Shown piece after piece: positions 35,225-44,786 of a DNA stretch of 64,000 bases. The notes beneath the pieces were generated by a model. That model was not told where the DNA came from, searched no databases, and saw only the letters and a program-made list of their open reading frames with translations. The position numbers and the translations under genes were made by a program. Origin of the DNA: Bacteroidota bacterium (GTDB lineage Bacteria > Bacteroidota > Bacteroidia > NS11-12g > UBA955). Position 1 is the first letter of the stretch. Each line of letters opens with the position of its first letter. The stretch spans positions 54,539-118,538 of the forward strand of contig CAUJCT010000002.1 in assembly GCA_963169345.1 (NCBI GenBank), in the 5' to 3' direction.

Positions 35225-36479
35225 TGTTTCTGTTGGTAATTCGAAGTTCGACTTCCTCGATTCTGGCTTGCTTAACCGAGCGGATACTCAACTCGAACCT
35301 ATCTGCAAGAATCACTTCCTTTTCTTCGGGAATATTGCCGTGTATATCGATGATAAATCCATTGAGAGTTTCATAGTCGCCAACCGGAATACCCAAATTA
35401 TATGTCTCATTGAGGTATTCAATAGTATGTCTTCCACTCAACACATAGTGATTTTCACCTAATTTTTGCTCAACCAGGTCTTCAGTATCATACTCATCAT
35501 CAATTTCACCAAAGATTTCTTCTATTATATCTTCAATTGTGATAATACCCGCAGTACCTCCAAATTCATCCACAACAACAGCCATACTCTTGCTTTTCTG
35601 TGTCATCTCTTTCAATTGGTCCTGCAGACTTCTGCTCTCATTAGTGATAAGAATTGGCATAGTGGCTTCTTTGACAGCACCCGGCTTTTTAAACATGTGA
35701 ACCTGGTGAGCATAACCAACTATGTTATCAATAGAATCTCTGAAAACAGGAATTTTAGAATGTCTTGAATCTATAAATATATTATAAAGTTCTTCGATTG
35801 GTGCACTTTCATCAACTGCTATAATTTCAGTTCTTGGCACCATGCAATCACGGACTTTAAGAGCACCAAAATCAAGGGCATTCTTAAACATTTCAGTACT
35901 TAAATTTGTTTCATCATTCAGCTCAATTTGTCCGGTTTGAGAGATGAGATGATCTAAATCCAGACGACTAAAAACCGGCTTTGAGGCTACTTGTTTCTCA
36001 CCGGTCAACAACCTGATTATACCTTTGGATACAAACGTAATAAAAGTGACAACAGGCCACAATAAAAAATAACAGATATGAAAAGGAAGTATCAGCGTAT
36101 TAAGCACTAAATCTGGATTTAAACGAAACAGTGCTTTGGGCAAAAACTCAGCTGTAATCAACACAACAAGAGTTGATAAAATGGTAATAACAACAAATCT
36201 CCAAAATACGTCCTGCATGGCTGTCACCAGCATTTCATCCAGCATTTTACCGCTGTAAATACCATAAACAACCAGAGCAATATTGTTTCCAATGAGTGTT
36301 GTGCTAATAAACCTTGAAGGATCTTTCATGTACCAGGCTAATATTCTGGCAGTCCATACCCCTTGCTTGTTCTGAAGTTCAATTCTCAGTTTGTTGGAAG
36401 AAATAAAAGCGATTTCAATGCCTGAAAAAAAAGCTGATAAAATAAGTGTAATTAGAATGACCAGGAAATCCGAGTCCAT
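35217..36479 (-). CDS. CNNM/HlyC-CorC-family membrane protein with CBS domains
   Basis: 420 residues from the ATG at 36479. Three to four membrane helices in a DUF21/CNNM domain (SAFFSGIEIAFISSNKLRIELQNKQG; TLIGNNIALVVYGI), a CBS pair (VRDCMVPRTEIIAVDESAPIEELYNIF; ITNESRSLQDQLKEMT) and a C-terminal CorC_HlyC domain (MAVVVDEFGGTAGIITIEDIIEEIFGEIDDEYD). The family is linked to Mg2+/Co2+ handling; 'hemolysin' in names is historical. A longer frame begins at 36569 but overlaps the promoter. Confidence 0.93.
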   Translation of the reverse strand: MDSDFLVILITLILSAFFSGIEIAFISSNKLRIELQNKQGVWTARILAWYMKDPSRFISTTLIGNNIALVVYGIYSGKMLDEMLVTAMQDVFWRFVVITILSTLVVLITAEFLPKALFRLNPDLVLNTLILPFHICYFLLWPVVTFITFVSKGIIRLLTGEKQVASKPVFSRLDLDHLISQTGQIELNDETNLSTEMFKNALDFGALKVRDCMVPRTEIIAVDESAPIEELYNIFIDSRHSKIPVFRDSIDNIVGYAHQVHMFKKPGAVKEATMPILITNESRSLQDQLKEMTQKSKSMAVVVDEFGGTAGIITIEDIIEEIFGEIDDEYDTEDLVEQKLGENHYVLSGRHTIEYLNETYNLGIPVGDYETLNGFIIDIHGNIPEEKEVILADRFELSIRSVKQARIEEVELRITNRNNE

Positions 36480-36500
36480 TGATTTGATTGTTATTGGATG

Positions 36501-36508
36501 CAAATATA
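36501..36508 (-). promoter_or_regulatory. -7 box for the CNNM-like gene and aroQ
   Basis: TATATTTG on the minus strand, 21 bases before the ATG at 36479. No TTG at the expected distance. It rules out the start at 36569. Confidence 0.55.
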
Positions 36509-36805
36509 AGTATTTGTATTTGATTGTAGCCAGATGGATTTCAACTGACCATTGCAAAAAACTTATCAATTACTAAAGTGTCCGTTTTAATTCACCCGAA
36601 ATTCTATTTTTAGAAATTTGGTCGATTTTTAACGACGAATGCTAGGTATTATAGGATTAAATCACCAATTCATTAGACAAAGGTATTCGCTTTCGATAGT
36701 CCAATTGATTGACTATCAATTCTTTTCACTTTTAATAAAAAAATTAAATAAAAAAGCTATAATAATCCTAATATTTTTTAAATTGCTTCCTTCATTTGAA
36801 AATTT

Positions 36806-39800
36806 ATGAACGTGAGCGTTACAAGATGGATTATGGCAGTTTTACTGATGGTGACAGTCGGTACAACGCAAGCACAGGAATTATCGACTTTGGGTAAATC
36901 CTTTTGGTTGTCTTTCTATCAAAACTATGGTGGCACAGGGGGGTGCAGCGATAACAGTGCACCTCAGTTAAAAGTGGTAATCAGTTGTACTAAAGCAACA
37001 ACTGGTACTGTTAAAAACCCAATCACTGGAGTGACAATGCCTTTTTCGATTGGCTTCGGGGGTGGCGTGGACACAGTATTGGTGCCTACTTCACAAGGTT
37101 ATTGCCAAGGTTCAGAAGCAAGTTCAAACCGCAACATGGGATTACTTGTGACTGCTAATGACACTGTATCTGTATCCGCTCAAAACACCAAACAATACTC
37201 TTGTGATGCGACATTGGTTTATCCAACAGAAGCACTTGGCGTCGACTACAGGGTGATTTCTCACATGGGCGATCAATCAGGCAACAGCTCATGTTACAGA
37301 TCCTGTTTTTTGATAGTAGCAACTGAAAACAATACAACAATAGATATTACGCCAACAGTACAAACTTCTGGAGGCAAGGCGGCCAACACCACTTTTACCA
37401 TTACTTTGAACAAGGGTGAGACTTATCTGGTGCAGGCAAACACCAATAAACTCGACCTTAGTGGAACATTGATTCAAGCTCTCGATTGTAAGAAAATCGC
37501 TGTGTTCAGTGGCTCAACAAGATCTTCCGTATTATATGGTGCCAATAATTCCTGCGGCGCTTCTTATGACATACTTTATGAGCAACTTTTCCCTATTAAC
37601 ATGTGGGGTAAAAAGTTCATCGTCATTCCTACAATTTATCAAAAAAACAAGCAAAGAAAAGCAGATATGGTTAGAATCGTGGCAAGTTTAAATTCTACCA
37701 CAATTCGTATCGCAGGAAGAGCAACTAAGAGTTTGTCCGCTGGTCAGTCTGATACAGTTTTTATCACTTCCAATACTGTTATCCTTGCCAGTAAACCAGT
37801 TGGCGTTTGCCAGTTTGGTTTAGCTGAAGATTGTGACAAAGTCTTTGGTGGATCAGACACCGACCCAATGATGATGTGGGTACCACCGGTAGAACAATCA
37901 TTAAAGAACTTATCCTTTGTGTGTGAAAACGCACAAACCATTAATAAATTTTTCCTCAATGTAATCGTCAAAACAAGCACGAGAAGCTCTTTTAAAATTG
38001 ACGGCAATAACCCTACTGCGGCATGGAATCTAGTAACTAAAGACACGAGTTATTCTTACATTCAGCAAGATGGATTAACACTTGGGAAACATAACATTTC
38101 AAGTCCTTACGGATTTTCGGCTGTATTATATGCTTATGGCGACCACGGTTCTTATGGTTTCAATGCCGGTTCTTCCATCAAACCTTTGAGTTTCTACTCA
38201 GTAATCAACGGAAAAAGCTCAGCAGATTTCGAACCTGACAGTATGTTCTTTACAGTTTGTCAGGGTGCCACTGTACCATTTGATGCCGGTGGTTCCAATA
38301 CAACGGGTGTGACCTGGAAATGGCTGATTTACGAACCTTCAGGCACAACCATCAAAACAGTTAAAAGTTTTTCGAAAATATTTGTTGACACCGGCCGATT
38401 CAATGTTCTGATGATTGCTCAAAGACCTACCAACGGTGTTTGTAATGGATTGACAAGTATAGACGATTCTTTTAAATTAGAAATCCGGGTCTTTAAAAAA
38501 CCGGACATACGCATTATGAAAGACACCACCATTTGTTTAGGCAATTCGTTGCCATTGCTTTCAACAACAGATGGAGACACAACCTATACCTGGGCACCTG
38601 CTACCTGGTTGAACTGCACCAAGTGCTTTCAACCTGTGGCAAAACCATTGATGGATACCATGTATACGGTTACCGCAACATTGAAAGGTTGTTTACCAAG
38701 CAGAGATACTATTAGAGTGTATGTGCGGGATAGCTTCTTCCTGAATGTTGCCGGAGACACAACCATTTGCCGGGGCAATAGTACCGACATATCAGCAACT
38801 GCCTTCGGAGGCTTGAGTTCGAACCTGACCGTTACCTGGGACCATGGGTTAGGGACAGGATTTTTAAAGACGGTTGCACCAAAAATATCCACTACATACA
38901 GAGCCATACTGATGGACAATTGCACTCGGGATGAAAATGGTAATTTTTATGCTGACACAGCCTACGTGCAAGTCAATGTTCGGGATAGTCTGAAAATCAC
39001 AATGCCAAAGGATACTTTGGTTTGCGAAGGCAATGATGTTAACCTCACAGTTTCAATAGCCGGGGGATATCCCGGAGCATCTGTTGTCACATGGGACCAT
39101 GGATTGGGAACCGGTCTGAGCAAAACTGTCACTATGGGCTCAAACAATGTAACCTACAAAGCAGTGCTATCAGACAATTGCACAGTGCCAAAAGACAGCG
39201 GTTATGTGACCGTTAAAGTTCGTCCAAGTATTAAAATTGATACAATAATGTTTGTCACTCCTGTCTGCAAAAACCAATTGTTCAGAGTGGATGCACGTGC
39301 CAGTGGAGGCGACAGTACAGGTTATGTATTTAAGCTGTACGACATCACCAGCGGCGTCAGTTTAATTGATTCTGCAAAAGGCAATACCTACCCTTACTTC
39401 AATGTTAAAATTAAGGATGATGCCAACTTCCAAATGAGAATCAATCAGAAATGTAACTCACAACAAATTTCCAAAAAGTTTGATGTAAAAATTAAAAACG
39501 GCTTAAGCATCTCCAATCCTATACCTGTTGATACTATTTGTACCGGACAATCCTATACACTTAATATCAATGGTAGCAGCGCAGATAATCTCCCAATTAA
39601 ATTCGTATTAAAGAAAAAGAATGGCAGTGCTTATACTGCGATAGATTCTGTAGTTCATGCCAGCAAAGGAACATTCACAATCACTCCGAGTACATCCCCT
39701 ACCGAATACTTAATTATTGGAGATGATAATTGCAGCCGAACAGATTCTACTACCTTTAAACTGTTGGTGAGAACTCCAATGTCTCTGGGCAATTTAACAG

Positions 39801-40837
39801 GGGATGAAATCTGCAGAAATGGATCTGTTCCTTTCAGTGCCAGTGTTAGCGGAGGCAAAGTACAATCATATAAATATAAGTGGACAGACATGACCAATAA
39901 TGTAGTGCTCGATTCCTTAAAAAGCGCTATCGTAGTAAGTCCTGCAAATTCAATTGACATCAAACTGGAAGTAAGTGACAACTGTTCTGCTCCTGTAAGT
40001 ACTACTGCCAGAATATGGGTAGCTCCTGTCGTAACAGATAGTTTAATGACCAATAAAATTGATGGATGTGAACCACTCAATACTGTATTCTTTTATCCTA
40101 AAACATTAGCACAGTCACCTTTAAATCCTGCTTTTACCTGGAAATGGTATTTTGATGGTACACCAAATGCCAATACACCATCAACGGGCGGAGCAACACA
40201 TCCTGATATTCCTAAATCCTATCAAAATGCAGGCACTTACACTGCGAGGGTCGAAATGGTCTTAAGCAATGGAAAAGTTTGTTTTACAAAAACACAATCA
40301 GTCACTGCTTTCGAACAAGCTGAAGCCGACTTCAGTTATCTGCCAAGACAGGTAGACATTGTAGAACCGGAAGTGAGCTTCACAGATGAATCTATTAACG
40401 CCTTTTCATGGAGATGGAGTTTTGGTGATGGTGGCATTGATAATACTCAAAATCCTAAACACACTTACGGAGATACAGGTCTGTACACCATTATCCTGAT
40501 TGCCAATAATTCCAACAATCAATGTAATGATACTACTTACCAGACATTGCGTGTTTTGGATATCTATCGCATCTTTATTCCTGAAGCCTTTAGTCCAAAT
40601 GCCGATGAATTCAACAATATCTGGCAGCCTAGTTTCACGTCTATCTTGACTTTAGAAGTAACCATTTACAACCGTTGGGGAGAGAAGATATATTTCTCTG
40701 ATGACAACTCAGGAAAATGGGATGGAACATACAATGGTGTAGATTGCGAACAAGGTGTCTACTATTACCATATCAAAGTGAGAGATAACCGAAAGAAGTG
40801 GCACTATTACAATGGTACCATTACCTTAATCAGATAA
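36806..40837 (+). CDS. IgGFc-binding/PKD protein with type-B T9SS sorting domain
   Basis: 1343 residues. After a signal peptide (to TTQAQE, about residue 24) a region beginning LGKSFWLSFYQNYGG resembles the IgGFc-binding N-terminal fold found in Bacteroidota giants. Then come an Ig/PKD-like chain with three near-repeats near 605-800 (CLGNSLPLLSTTDG, CRGNSTDISATAFGG, CEGNDVNLTVSIAGG, each followed by a TWDHGLGTG-like strand), a PKD domain near 1190-1255 (SFTDESINAFSWRWSFGDGG) and a CHU_C gliding-type domain (FIPEAFSPNADEFNNIW ... IYNRWGEKIYF ... GVYYYHIKVR), which sends the protein to T9SS type B sorting. Surface location is inferred. The leader has a pair of mutually exclusive hairpins (36695-36720). 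A terminator follows. Confidence 0.88.
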   Translation: MNVSVTRWIMAVLLMVTVGTTQAQELSTLGKSFWLSFYQNYGGTGGCSDNSAPQLKVVISCTKATTGTVKNPITGVTMPFSIGFGGGVDTVLVPTSQGYCQGSEASSNRNMGLLVTANDTVSVSAQNTKQYSCDATLVYPTEALGVDYRVISHMGDQSGNSSCYRSCFLIVATENNTTIDITPTVQTSGGKAANTTFTITLNKGETYLVQANTNKLDLSGTLIQALDCKKIAVFSGSTRSSVLYGANNSCGASYDILYEQLFPINMWGKKFIVIPTIYQKNKQRKADMVRIVASLNSTTIRIAGRATKSLSAGQSDTVFITSNTVILASKPVGVCQFGLAEDCDKVFGGSDTDPMMMWVPPVEQSLKNLSFVCENAQTINKFFLNVIVKTSTRSSFKIDGNNPTAAWNLVTKDTSYSYIQQDGLTLGKHNISSPYGFSAVLYAYGDHGSYGFNAGSSIKPLSFYSVINGKSSADFEPDSMFFTVCQGATVPFDAGGSNTTGVTWKWLIYEPSGTTIKTVKSFSKIFVDTGRFNVLMIAQRPTNGVCNGLTSIDDSFKLEIRVFKKPDIRIMKDTTICLGNSLPLLSTTDGDTTYTWAPATWLNCTKCFQPVAKPLMDTMYTVTATLKGCLPSRDTIRVYVRDSFFLNVAGDTTICRGNSTDISATAFGGLSSNLTVTWDHGLGTGFLKTVAPKISTTYRAILMDNCTRDENGNFYADTAYVQVNVRDSLKITMPKDTLVCEGNDVNLTVSIAGGYPGASVVTWDHGLGTGLSKTVTMGSNNVTYKAVLSDNCTVPKDSGYVTVKVRPSIKIDTIMFVTPVCKNQLFRVDARASGGDSTGYVFKLYDITSGVSLIDSAKGNTYPYFNVKIKDDANFQMRINQKCNSQQISKKFDVKIKNGLSISNPIPVDTICTGQSYTLNINGSSADNLPIKFVLKKKNGSAYTAIDSVVHASKGTFTITPSTSPTEYLIIGDDNCSRTDSTTFKLLVRTPMSLGNLTGDEICRNGSVPFSASVSGGKVQSYKYKWTDMTNNVVLDSLKSAIVVSPANSIDIKLEVSDNCSAPVSTTARIWVAPVVTDSLMTNKIDGCEPLNTVFFYPKTLAQSPLNPAFTWKWYFDGTPNANTPSTGGATHPDIPKSYQNAGTYTARVEMVLSNGKVCFTKTQSVTAFEQAEADFSYLPRQVDIVEPEVSFTDESINAFSWRWSFGDGGIDNTQNPKHTYGDTGLYTIILIANNSNNQCNDTTYQTLRVLDIYRIFIPEAFSPNADEFNNIWQPSFTSILTLEVTIYNRWGEKIYFSDDNSGKWDGTYNGVDCEQGVYYYHIKVRDNRKKWHYYNGTITLIR

Positions 40838-40840
40838 TAA

Positions 40841-40880
40841 AAAAGCCTCGGTTGAATAATCAAAACCGAGGCTTTTTTTT
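40841..40880. terminator. Bidirectional terminator between the CHU_C gene and the LytTR gene
   Basis: AAAAGCCTCGGTT (40841-40853) pairs with AACCGAGGCTTTT (40864-40876) across a 10-base loop; T residues follow on the plus strand and A residues precede on the left, so it serves both convergent genes. Confidence 0.88.
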
Positions 40881-40894
40881 AGATAACAGTTCAA

Positions 40895-41614
40895 TTATTT
40901 TATTTGCATTCTTTGAGCAAATGCATCTTTGTAATTCTTTCCAAGAGGGATGCTTTTGTTGCCAATTTTAACTTCGTGAGCACCAATAGCCACAACCTTG
41001 TTAATAGCAACGATATAACTTCTGTGTACTCTGGCAAATTTATCTGCAGGTAAACTTTGTTCCATATTCTTCATGGTTTGCAAAGTAACAATACGCTTGT
41101 CTTCTCCAGTATAAATTTTGACATAATCTGCAAATGCCTCCACATACCAGATTTCATCGTAGTTAATTTTAATCATCTTTGAATCTGCTTTTACAAACAT
41201 GAATCCCTCGTTCATTTCAGCCTGAGGCTGCTCCGATTTGTTCTTGATTGAAAAGTATTCTTCTGCTCTGTCGACCGACTTCTTAAAACGATCGAAACTA
41301 ACAGGCTTAAGAAGATAATCCAAAGCATCCAGTGTAAATGCATCTACTGCATATTCTGTATAAGCTGTTGTAAAGACAACCAAAATTCCACTGTTTTGAA
41401 GTGATTTCATAAAATCTATGCCACTGATTTCTGGCATGTGAATATCACAAAAAATCAAATCCGGTTTTTCTCTTTTTATTGCTTCCGCTGCCTCCAGGGC
41501 ATTGCTGCACTTAGCAATTAATTTGAGGTTATCGCATTTATTGATGTGTGCTTCCATGATTTCCAAAGCAAGTGGCTCATCATCCACTGCCATGCATTTT
41601 AAAACCTTATTCAT
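40895..41614 (-). CDS. LytTR-family response regulator
   Basis: 239 residues. Receiver domain with acidic pair DDE (11-13), phospho-Asp57 (PDLIFCDIHMPEISG) and a KP loop (LDALDYLLKPVSF); LytTR DNA-binding region near 135-235 (KMIKINYDEIWYVEAFADYVKIYTGE, RVHRSYIVAINKV). Its ATG overlaps the kinase stop by 4 bases. Together with the kinase and a small membrane protein it forms a probable sensory unit next to the LTA-synthase-like gene. Confidence 0.93.
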   Translation of the reverse strand: MNKVLKCMAVDDEPLALEIMEAHINKCDNLKLIAKCSNALEAAEAIKREKPDLIFCDIHMPEISGIDFMKSLQNSGILVVFTTAYTEYAVDAFTLDALDYLLKPVSFDRFKKSVDRAEEYFSIKNKSEQPQAEMNEGFMFVKADSKMIKINYDEIWYVEAFADYVKIYTGEDKRIVTLQTMKNMEQSLPADKFARVHRSYIVAINKVVAIGAHEVKIGNKSIPLGKNYKDAFAQRMQIK

Positions 41615-42639
41615 ATAGTATGTAAAATAAGCGTGACTGTATATTTATCCTTTTCGTCTACGATTTTAATTTCATGTCTGTTGGGATACAAAATATTCAG
41701 ACGGGTTTGCACATTTTTTAGACCAATGCCGCCTACTTTTGCTTTATCCAATTCATTCAAAATTGCAGGTTTTGTGTTCGAAATACTGAATGTCAACAAG
41801 TTATGTTCAGCATCTATAATATAATCTATAAATATAAATGACTTGGCCAAACTGGGATTAGCGCCATGCTTAAAGGCATTCTCAATAAAATTAATAAACA
41901 ACAATGGCTCTATCATAATTCCAAATGTGCTTCCATGCACTTCCAGCCTCACATCTGTCCTGTCCCCCAATCGCAATTTTTCCAGCTCTATGTAATCGCG
42001 GACAAATTGAATATCATCCTCAATGGCTACTTTTTGTTTTTGACTCTCATACAAACCAAATCGAAGTATGTTGGATAACTTTAAAACTGCATCCGGAGCA
42101 AGCTCTGAAGATTTCAATGTCAGTGCATACAGATTATTGAGATTGTTAAACAGAAAATGAGGATTGATCTGAGATTTTAAAAACTTAAGTTCACTTTCAA
42201 TATTCAACTTCTGTAATTCTTTGTTAGATTGTTCCTTAATGTACCAGTTCCTGAATAATTTAATGGATGTTGTCATCAGAACTGTAAACATGATCATTAA
42301 AAAATTACTGATAAAGAAACCAATTGTCCAGATGTTCTGAATGCTCTCCTGGGTTAATGGGATATACTTGTAGGTAGCAATTGCCAGGGGAAAACACATT
42401 AATGTAACAGACAAGGAAAGAGAAGCTAAATAACTGAGATATTTCCTCCTGAACAGAAACCATTCTATCAGATAATAATTATTAAAATAGCTGACAGCAA
42501 TGTGAAAGGACAAGATGATTGTAGCATTTAAAAAGTCTCTCCAAAAAGAAATACCTGATGGCAAAAGCAAGGACCAGGAGCTGATGTACACCAGCCAGAA
42601 CGCCACATGGTACAATTTGTACCTGTTGACAATGTTCAT
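41611..42639 (-). CDS. LytS-type sensor histidine kinase
   Basis: 342 residues from the ATG at 42639 (an upstream in-frame ATG at 42666 gives 351). Four membrane helices occupy about 10-140; then KSQINPHFLFNNLNNLYALT, the canonical histidine-acceptor motif, and the ATPase motifs FIENAFKHGANP and GIGLKNVQTRLNILYP. This is the usual short His_kinase type without periplasmic sensor; signals may reach it through its membrane helices. Overlaps the response regulator gene by 4 bases. Confidence 0.92.
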   Translation of the reverse strand: MNIVNRYKLYHVAFWLVYISSWSLLLPSGISFWRDFLNATIILSFHIAVSYFNNYYLIEWFLFRRKYLSYLASLSLSVTLMCFPLAIATYKYIPLTQESIQNIWTIGFFISNFLMIMFTVLMTTSIKLFRNWYIKEQSNKELQKLNIESELKFLKSQINPHFLFNNLNNLYALTLKSSELAPDAVLKLSNILRFGLYESQKQKVAIEDDIQFVRDYIELEKLRLGDRTDVRLEVHGSTFGIMIEPLLFINFIENAFKHGANPSLAKSFIFIDYIIDAEHNLLTFSISNTKPAILNELDKAKVGGIGLKNVQTRLNILYPNRHEIKIVDEKDKYTVTLILHTI

Positions 42640-42675
42640 TACTTCTGAAAAAAACCTGCTTATCAATTTCTAGTT

Positions 42676-42897
42676 CTATGGATTTCTAAAAAACCTGAGA
42701 ATATCTCTCGCCATGTCAATAATTCTGCTTCCACTTCCCAACATACTGTTCTCTACTTTCACTTCCTCTATTGCCACACTGTTGATTTTGGAAAAGTAAT
42801 TATCTGCAACCACGAACGAAATTATATTGGAAACCACCAGAACGGCAATCAAAATCCACGAAAACCATTTTTTCTGTGATAAACCTTTTAATTTCAT
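42676..42897 (-). CDS. Small single-pass membrane protein of unknown function
   Basis: 73 residues. A lysine-rich start (MKLKGLSQKKWFSW) precedes one membrane helix (ILIAVLVVSNIISFVVADNYF) and an outside-facing tail with SKINSVAIEEVKVENSMLG and a basic end. It lies between the LTA-synthase-like gene (19-base gap) and the LytS kinase (36-base gap) on the same strand. Its position suggests an accessory or signal-coupling part of the kinase, but there is no direct evidence. Confidence 0.65.
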   Translation of the reverse strand: MKLKGLSQKKWFSWILIAVLVVSNIISFVVADNYFSKINSVAIEEVKVENSMLGSGSRIIDMARDILRFFRNP

Positions 42898-42916
42898 TTT
42901 ATGCGACGAAGTTAAA

Positions 42917-44755
42917 CTATTTTTTCATAAAATCTTCGACCAGCACTTGCTGGAATATTTTGCCATCCTTCTGAATCCTTAAACTATCTGAACTGATGCC
43001 GAAAAAGTTATATTGGTCAGATAAATTATCCTTCAAACAGGATGAACTGTTTTCAACCCTCCCAAAACCATTGTTATAGTGATACTGAGCAAACGGATGC
43101 TTGTTATAGACTCCGGTCTGCCATTTGAATCCTTCATCTGACATCTCCATGGATTTCAATAACAGTGAAGGAATGATGGTTTGAGAAACTACTTGATTAA
43201 GCATTTTTCCTCTCCAGAATTCTTGCAAGGCACCTCCTGTAACTATTAAAGGAATATGGTACTTTTCCTTGCCAAAAAACAATTTGTCTTTGAGTCCTAT
43301 CTCGTGACCATGATCGGCTACCAGCACAATAAGTGTATTTTTATACCATGCTTGCTTCTTACATTGCTCTAAAAAATCTGCCAGACATGAATCCGCATAT
43401 CTCAATGAATTTTTATACGGATACCATTCGTCTTTTTCCAGATCGCTTGAACTATAAGGCACATCATAAGGTTCATGACTGCTTAAGCTCAAAACATTAG
43501 CTAAAAAAGGTTCTTTGAAATATCTAGCATCGCTTAAGAAACGCGAGTAAATAAACCCATCATGAGCACCCCACTTACTGGTTAACCATGATTTATCCAG
43601 CGATTTTTTGTCAACAATGTTGTCTATTCCCTGCACTATAAGATACGCTTTCATAGAAGCAAAATCCGCATCTCCTCCATAATAAAAATAGCCCTTATAC
43701 CCCTCCTTCTTCAACTCTTTACCTAATCCGGGCAATGCTGACATTTTATCGGGAAAAACTATAATAGAAGACAATGGCTGTGCAGGATATCCTGATAATA
43801 TACTTACCAAACCTTTTTCAGTCCTGTCTCCTGAAGAATAACATTGACTGAAATACAAGTTCTCACGTGCAATTCTATCCAGATTAGGCATGCAATCATT
43901 ATACCCCTCCAGCAACAATGAACCCGAAGCGGTAAAACTCTCCAGTGTAACTATTAAAATATTGGGACGACTTGTGCTTGTCAGGTCGAACAAAGCTGTA
44001 TCTTCACCAATCTGATTTCTAAAATCCTGAGTAGCCTGAGAACTTTCCGCAACTTTAAATTTATCATCATATAAACTCTCTACATCATTAAAAATATAGT
44101 AAAGAGCATTCCAAAGACTGTTTATAGATGCCGCATTATGCAGGCGATTTTCTGAATAAATAGCCGAAGACTGACTAATGGTTGTAACACCTGTGCCGCC
44201 ACGTAACAATACAAATGAAACAACAAGAAGTATTAATTCGGTCATTGTATATTGAATCGAATAGGTCCTTTCCTTATTTATAACCTTAAATATCAGCCGG
44301 CCTATAATGAACAGACTTATGCTCAAAACTATAGCAAAAACTACTGTTTTGCCCCAATGTACAGCCCCGGTAGAAATAGCCATTTCCTTTGGATGGCTGA
44401 TATAAACCAAAACCTGATTATTGAATTTACTTCCCCATTGCCTGTATAGCTCAGGGTCGGAAATTGTAATGGCAAATATGCATACCAAATCGAGCAGGAT
44501 AAAAAACAGATAGAACCAGTTAGGCCATCTTTTTCTGGCAATACCTTCAGCAAACATTAATAAAATCAATGGCGCCACACAGTACATCACAGTTGAGATA
44601 TCCAAAGCAAAACCACTGTATGTGGACATAGCCCAAACATTAATAAAACGATCACCCAGTTGATCTTTAAGATAGATGAGAAAATACAGCCTTGAAAGTT
44701 CAAAGCTTAACAAAAACAAAAAAACAACTTTAAAAAAAACAAATATCCTGTTCAA
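42917..44755 (-). CDS. LTA-synthase-family membrane phosphotransferase
   Basis: 612 residues. Five membrane helices (about 5-30, 45-70, 80-97, 137-155, 168-185) lead to a periplasmic alkaline-phosphatase-superfamily domain: NILIVTLESFTASG (metal-site Glu272), SSGDRTEKGL with Thr312 as the probable nucleophile, and VADHGHE (Asp481, His482). In Gram-positives this family makes lipoteichoic acid; Bacteroidota have none, so a phosphoethanolamine-, phosphoglycerol- or related transfer to lipid or glycan is more likely. Substrate unknown. It sits 31 bases after the bestrophin gene and upstream of a small membrane protein and a LytS/LytTR pair, likely one operon. Confidence 0.85.
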   Translation of the reverse strand: MNRIFVFFKVVFLFLLSFELSRLYFLIYLKDQLGDRFINVWAMSTYSGFALDISTVMYCVAPLILLMFAEGIARKRWPNWFYLFFILLDLVCIFAITISDPELYRQWGSKFNNQVLVYISHPKEMAISTGAVHWGKTVVFAIVLSISLFIIGRLIFKVINKERTYSIQYTMTELILLVVSFVLLRGGTGVTTISQSSAIYSENRLHNAASINSLWNALYYIFNDVESLYDDKFKVAESSQATQDFRNQIGEDTALFDLTSTSRPNILIVTLESFTASGSLLLEGYNDCMPNLDRIARENLYFSQCYSSGDRTEKGLVSILSGYPAQPLSSIIVFPDKMSALPGLGKELKKEGYKGYFYYGGDADFASMKAYLIVQGIDNIVDKKSLDKSWLTSKWGAHDGFIYSRFLSDARYFKEPFLANVLSLSSHEPYDVPYSSSDLEKDEWYPYKNSLRYADSCLADFLEQCKKQAWYKNTLIVLVADHGHEIGLKDKLFFGKEKYHIPLIVTGGALQEFWRGKMLNQVVSQTIIPSLLLKSMEMSDEGFKWQTGVYNKHPFAQYHYNNGFGRVENSSSCLKDNLSDQYNFFGISSDSLRIQKDGKIFQQVLVEDFMKK

Positions 44756-44786
44756 AACAAAGGTCCAAAATTAAGTGTTAATGGGT

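Noticed and set aside
42917..44755. LTA-synthase-like gene as evidence for lipoteichoic acid
   Set aside because: Bacteroidota do not make lipoteichoic acid; the family also transfers other phospho-groups, so the name is kept generic.
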